A DNA stretch of 64,000 nt, taken from contig NZ_JACHJO010000002.1 of the NCBI RefSeq assembly GCF_014203695.1, forward strand, positions 1-64,000. The letters run 5' to 3'. Source of the DNA: Nocardiopsis algeriensis. GTDB lineage: Bacteria; Actinomycetota; Actinomycetes; Streptosporangiales; Streptosporangiaceae. This document shows, one piece after another, positions 60,481 to 64,000 of the stretch. A program made the translations under genes and the position numbers. Under the pieces are notes generated by a model, which worked only from the letters and a program-made list of their open reading frames with translations, was not told the origin of the DNA and made no database searches. Each line of letters opens with the position of its first letter. The stretch's first letter is position 1.

Positions 60481-61470
60481 GTGTCCGCGTCGGAGAAGTT
60501 CCAGAGCCTGTTCGTGGCCGCCGCCGCACTCGTCGGGCTGTGCGCCGGCCTGGTGCTGCCGGTGGGTGGGGTGGCGGGGCACCTGGTGCTGCCCGCGCTG
60601 ATGCTGATGCTGGCGGCGGTGTTCGTCCAGGTCGACGCCGGACAGGTGCGCCGGGCCCGGTCCGCGGTGCCGGTGGTCGCCGCGAGCCTGGTGATCAACT
60701 TCGCCTTCACCCCGCTGCTGGCCTGGGCCCTGGGCGCCGGGCTGCTGGGGGGCTCCCCCGATCTGCGCATCGGTCTGCTGCTGCTCCTGGTCACGCCGTG
60801 CACCGACTGGTACCTGGTGTTCACCGGCCTGGCCCGCGGACACATGGGGGTCGCCACGGCGCTGCTGCCGGTGAACCTGGTTCTCCAGCTCGTGCTGCTG
60901 CCGGTCCACGTCCTGCTGCTGGGCGGGGAGGCGGCGATGGTGGACGCCGGGACGCTGGTGGAGGCGGTGCTCGTGGTCCTGGTGGTGCCCCTGGCCGCCG
61001 CCGTGCTCGTCCGGGAGACCGCCCGCCGCCGGAAGGGCGCGCGATGGCGGGACGAGGCCGTGGTGGCACGCGCGTCCGCGATGGTGCTGCCTCTGCTCTA
61101 CCTGGCGGTACTGGCCATGTTCGCCTCCCAGGCGCGCACGGTGGCCGGACACGCGGGCGCCCTGGTGCACCTGCTCCCGCCGCTGGCGGTGTTCTTCACC
61201 GTGCTCCCGGTGGTCGCCGCACTCACCTCGCGGGTGCTGCGGCTGCCCGCCGACCAGCGGGCCGCGCTGGCGATGACCACGGTGGCACGCAACTCACCGG
61301 TCGCGCTGGCCGTCGCCGTGGCGGCCTTTCCCGACCGGCCCCTGATCGCCGTCGCCCTCGTGGTCGGGCCCCTGGTGGAACTGCCGGTCCTGGCCCTGCT
61401 CGGCCGGCTGTTCCGCGTCCGCGACCGGGTGCCCGCCGACCCGGGCGTGCGCGAAGGCGAAAGCGGGTAA
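60481..61470 (+). CDS. ACR3/BASS-like transporter (arsenic resistance-type)
   Basis: Integral membrane protein of 329 residues with about ten TM helices, of the bile acid:sodium symporter/ACR3 superfamily. Motifs VTPCTDWYLVFTGLARGHMG, TALLPVNLVLQLVLLPVHVL and TTVARNSPVALAVAVAAFPD resemble the 'arsenic resistance protein' members. The CTDW Cys is the position used by ACR3. Substrate could be arsenite or an organic anion. No arsR or arsC lies nearby. GTG at 60481 follows GGAG. Confidence 0.85.
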   Translation: MSASEKFQSLFVAAAALVGLCAGLVLPVGGVAGHLVLPALMLMLAAVFVQVDAGQVRRARSAVPVVAASLVINFAFTPLLAWALGAGLLGGSPDLRIGLLLLLVTPCTDWYLVFTGLARGHMGVATALLPVNLVLQLVLLPVHVLLLGGEAAMVDAGTLVEAVLVVLVVPLAAAVLVRETARRRKGARWRDEAVVARASAMVLPLLYLAVLAMFASQARTVAGHAGALVHLLPPLAVFFTVLPVVAALTSRVLRLPADQRAALAMTTVARNSPVALAVAVAAFPDRPLIAVALVVGPLVELPVLALLGRLFRVRDRVPADPGVREGESG

Positions 61471-61524
61471 CGACATCTGGGGTCCGTCCCGGCCCCGTCC
61501 CCCGCCTCACCCCCGGAGAACCTC

Positions 61525-62133
61525 GTGAAGCTGTACGCCGATCGGCCCCTGCGCGCGCTGCTCCAGATCACCTCCGACGTGCTCGCCGCCGTCTGGGTCT
61601 ACCTCTGGATCCGCGCTGCGCTGTCGCTGCGGGAGATCCTCACCTCCCTGGACCGGCCGGGCGAGCTCATGGCCGACACGGGCCGGGGCTTCAGCGAGCA
61701 CATGGACAGCGCGGCCGAGCAGGCCCTGAAAGTTCCCCTGGCCGGGGAGTCCCTGGCGGCGCCGTTCACACGAATGAGCGAGACCGGGGACTCCCTCACC
61801 TCGGCGGGGCACGCCTTCCAGGAATCGGTGGCCTCCCTGTCCCTCACCCTGCCGCTGTTCGTCGCGGCGGTGCCGCTGCTGCTGGTGGCCGCCACCTGGC
61901 TGCCCGCCCGGGCCCGGTGGGTGCGCCAGGCGGCGGCGGTCAGGAGGACGGGCGGCATGTCCGCCGAGGCCCGCTCGCGACTGCTGGCGCTGCGCGCCCT
62001 GGCGTCGGTCCCGCCCGCGCGCCTGGCCGCCGTGCACGAGGATCCGGTGGGGGCCTGGCACGCCGACGAGGGCGGGGCGGTACGGGACCTGGCGGCTTTG
62101 GAGCTGCGCCGCCTGGGCCTGCGCAGGCCCTGA
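61525..62133 (+). CDS. Conserved two-TM membrane protein of unknown function
   Basis: A 202-residue protein. TM1 is near 14-33 (LLQITSDVLAAVWVYLWIRA) and TM2 near 107-130 (LTLPLFVAAVPLLLVAATWL). Between them an amphipathic domain (about 40-100) with GFSEHMDSAAEQALKVPLAG faces outside or in; after TM2 a basic cytosolic region RARWVRQAAAVRR and a helical tail. Function unknown. GTG at 61525 follows GGAG. It is 54 bases after the transporter and 91 before the VWA gene, all in the same direction. Confidence 0.75.
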   Translation: MKLYADRPLRALLQITSDVLAAVWVYLWIRAALSLREILTSLDRPGELMADTGRGFSEHMDSAAEQALKVPLAGESLAAPFTRMSETGDSLTSAGHAFQESVASLSLTLPLFVAAVPLLLVAATWLPARARWVRQAAAVRRTGGMSAEARSRLLALRALASVPPARLAAVHEDPVGAWHADEGGAVRDLAALELRRLGLRRP

Positions 62134-62224
62134 ACCGGCCGTCGCTGTCCTGTTGCGGCCACGGGGAGGCGGATCGTCGCCTCCCCTCCCTACTCTGGGG
62201 GCATCCGATCCCCGGGAGTGTTCC

Positions 62225-63571
62225 GTGCACCTCTCCGCCCTGCTGGAATTCGACGCCGTCCCCCTGGACACCCGCGACGCGGTGTCCCTCCTGATCGACA
62301 TCACCGCACCCACACGCGAGGAGGACCGGGAGCGCCCGGCCTCGACCCTCCAGATCGTCCTGGACCGCAGCGGATCCATGGCGGGCGACCGCCTGGCCGG
62401 GGCCGTCCGGGCCCTGCTCGGACTGATCGACCGGCTCGCCCCCACCGACAACTTCGGTCTGGTCTCCTTCGACAGCCGGGCCGGGGTGGAGATCCCCTGC
62501 GGTCCGCTCTCCGACAAGGCGGCCGCGCGCCGGGCCGTCTCCGCCCTGCGCCCGGGCGGCGCCACCGACCTGTCCAGCGGGCTGCTGCGCGGAATCCAGG
62601 AGGCGCGGCGGGCGGGCGGCGACCGCGGTGCCACCCTGCTGCTCGTCTCCGACGGGCACGCCAACCAGGGGATCACCGACCACGACAGCCTGCGGAGGGT
62701 GGCCGCGGACGCCTACGCGCACGGGGTCTCCACGGCGACGCTGGGCTACGGCCTGGGCTACGACGAGGCGCTGCTCGGCGCGATCTCCGAGGGCGGTACC
62801 GGCAGCGCGCTGTTCGCCGAGGACCCCGACACGGCGGTCGGCCTGATCTCACAGGAGGCGGAGTACCTCCTGGCGAAGTCGGCGCAGGCGGTGTCGCTGC
62901 GCGTCCCCGCGGGCGAGCACCTGGCGTCGGTGGAGGTGATCGGTGAGATGCCCTCCCACCGGCTGCCGGACGGGTCGGTGGTCGTGGAGCTGGGCGACTT
63001 CCACTCCGGCGAGGAGCGGCGGCTGCTGCTGCGCCTGGAGGTGCCCGGGGCGTCCTCCCTCGGCGCGACCACCGTCACCGTGGTCGAGGTGACCTACGTG
63101 GACCCGGCGACGCTGACCACCCGCACCGCGCTCCTGCCGGTGACCGTCGACGTGGTTCCCGGGACCGAGGCGTCCGGGAGGGTGCCCAGCCCGGAGGTGC
63201 GCACCGAAGAGGCCCTCCAGAAGGCGCAGAGCGCCAAGCGGGAGGCCGCGCGGGCGCTGCGGCGAGGTGAGCGCGAGCGGGCGGCGCACCTCCTCGGGCG
63301 CGCCCGGCAGCTCCTGGAGGAGGCCCCGGACTCGGCCCCGAACTCTCCGGAGGCCGCCGCCCAGGCCGCGGAGCTGCGGCGCATGGAGCAGATGGCGCGC
63401 ACGGGCGACGCCTCACGGGCCGCCAAGACGGCGTACTCCAGCCAGGCCGGCTACACGCGCATGCGGGGGCGCTACGGACAGCAGTCCGCGCAGTGGCAGG
63501 GACCGCAGGAGCTGAGCAACCCGGAGACCGGGCGCGACCGCTCCCGCCCCGACGGTCGGGAGCGGCGGTAG
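62225..63571 (+). CDS. von Willebrand factor A-domain protein
   Basis: A 448-residue VWA protein. MIDAS motif is IVLDRSGSMAGDRL (DxSxS), with T in GGATDLSSGLL and D in LLVSDGHANQG; all are intact. A beta-rich segment (about 235-330) follows, then a helical, Ala/Arg-rich tail ending in a Gln/Ser-rich region. It could bind proteins via Mg2+. No AAA+ MoxR partner adjoins, so its partner is unknown. GTG at 62225 follows GGGAGTG; the longer frame upstream is unlikely. Confidence 0.9.
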   Translation: MHLSALLEFDAVPLDTRDAVSLLIDITAPTREEDRERPASTLQIVLDRSGSMAGDRLAGAVRALLGLIDRLAPTDNFGLVSFDSRAGVEIPCGPLSDKAAARRAVSALRPGGATDLSSGLLRGIQEARRAGGDRGATLLLVSDGHANQGITDHDSLRRVAADAYAHGVSTATLGYGLGYDEALLGAISEGGTGSALFAEDPDTAVGLISQEAEYLLAKSAQAVSLRVPAGEHLASVEVIGEMPSHRLPDGSVVVELGDFHSGEERRLLLRLEVPGASSLGATTVTVVEVTYVDPATLTTRTALLPVTVDVVPGTEASGRVPSPEVRTEEALQKAQSAKREAARALRRGERERAAHLLGRARQLLEEAPDSAPNSPEAAAQAAELRRMEQMARTGDASRAAKTAYSSQAGYTRMRGRYGQQSAQWQGPQELSNPETGRDRSRPDGRERR

Positions 63572-63638
63572 GCGCCGGGTCGGGGCGCCCCGCCGCCCGC
63601 GTCCCGGCGGGAACGGGAAGCGGGAGGCACCGGCCGGG

Positions 63639-63661
63639 CGGTGCGCCCCGGTGGCGCACCG
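63639..63661. terminator. Hairpin between VWA gene and DUF892 gene
   Basis: CGGTGCGCC and GGCGCACCG pair perfectly over 9 bases around CCGGT, in the gap between convergent genes. Confidence 0.7.
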
Positions 63662-63706
63662 CGGTCGGCGGTCCTCCCGCGTCACCGACCTCTCAGGTCG
63701 GTACAC

Positions 63707-64000
63707 CTAGCTCGCGGCCTCGGCGAGGGTGCCGCGCACGGCGCTCGGCAGCTTCTGCTCCAGGAAGCGGGCCATCTCCTCCTCCTGGTGGAGGATCTGG
63801 GTCAGCTTCTGCGCGACGGTCTCCTCCCCCAGGTCGCGGGCCGCCTCGATGAGAGCCTTGTAGGAGGCGATCTCGAAGTGCTCGGCGGCGTAGTCGGAGA
63901 GGCTGTTCTTGACCATCGTGTCGCTGGAGGCCTTGTTCATCATGCCCTGCACCGCCCCGGAGAAGCCGGCCAGTGCGCTCTTGGTCCCCGACACCTTGCC
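63707..64000 (-). CDS. Ferritin-like DUF892 (YciF-type) protein, 5' end outside window
   Basis: The C-terminal 97 residues of a DUF892/YciF ferritin-like protein. The helical segments YAAEHFEIASYKALIEAARD and QKLTQILHQEEEMARFLEQK have the E-x-x-H and H-Q-E-E metal ligands of the family. The frame is open to the window end (GKVSGTKSALAGF), and a normal length of about 160 residues means that roughly 60 residues lie beyond it. The family is tied to stress response and possibly iron storage or oxidation. Confidence 0.88.
   Translation of the reverse strand, partial: GKVSGTKSALAGFSGAVQGMMNKASSDTMVKNSLSDYAAEHFEIASYKALIEAARDLGEETVAQKLTQILHQEEEMARFLEQKLPSAVRGTLAEAAS

Overview
The window reads as chromosomal DNA of a high-GC actinomycete, most likely Nocardiopsis or a close relative in the Nocardiopsaceae (inference). 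Supporting signs are GC-rich third codon positions, frequent GTG/TTG starts, start/stop-overlapping operons, an XRE/DUF397 pair, a complete conservon (cvn: sensor kinase, roadblock, DUF742, GTPase, P450) and an AA10 polysaccharide monooxygenase under a CelR/CebR-type palindrome. I see no rRNA or tRNA genes and no CRISPR array.

Layout. Positions 1-17000 are an accessory region of lower GC and many broken genes. It holds IS3, ISAs1, IS110 and IS5-type fragments, an orphaned bacteriocin-associated membrane protein, an S1-domain protein, a flavoprotein, a three-gene ABC-3C conflict system (6742-10161), a type IV AbiE toxin-antitoxin pair (10862-12775) and an XRE/DUF397 pair. From about 17200 the DNA is dense and GC-rich. 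It holds a HATPase regulator with a small tail-anchored partner, a P-loop kinase, a ferric-reductase-like membrane protein, a P450, and the conservon (23015-27313), then a Mug-type DNA glycosylase, a DUF1028 protein, argG behind ArgR-like boxes, and an esterase.

Positions 32519-35404 carry the most unusual locus, a tight three-gene operon. It encodes a beta-rich protein of unknown family, an EAD1-CHAT (caspase-like) protease, and a double Clp-N protein ending in a second EAD1 domain. The matching EAD1 domains suggest that a Clp-N sensor recruits or activates a CHAT protease. At 41997-43082 two divergent genes, one a two-TM protein and one a helical protein, share a C-terminal RHIM-like (BASS-type) amyloid signalling motif, a second candidate cell-death or immunity module.

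The rest is transport and envelope metabolism: DUF1622 plus CDF efflux, MerR plus MFS, a SulP transporter, Spo0M, an UppP with a long repetitive tail, a GH10-like lipoprotein or secreted hydrolase, an MFS pump under a MerR-type promoter, an alanine-rich repeat protein, the AA10 LPMO, a sarcosine-oxidase-like flavoenzyme, an SDR, an ABM protein with a His/Gly insert, a BCCT transporter, an alpha/beta hydrolase, an endonuclease/exonuclease/phosphatase-fold protein, an alkylsulfatase-like MBL protein missing one metal ligand, an ACR3-like transporter, a VWA protein and the edge of a ferritin-like DUF892 gene. Many convergent pairs are separated by strong GC-rich hairpins that probably terminate transcription in both directions.
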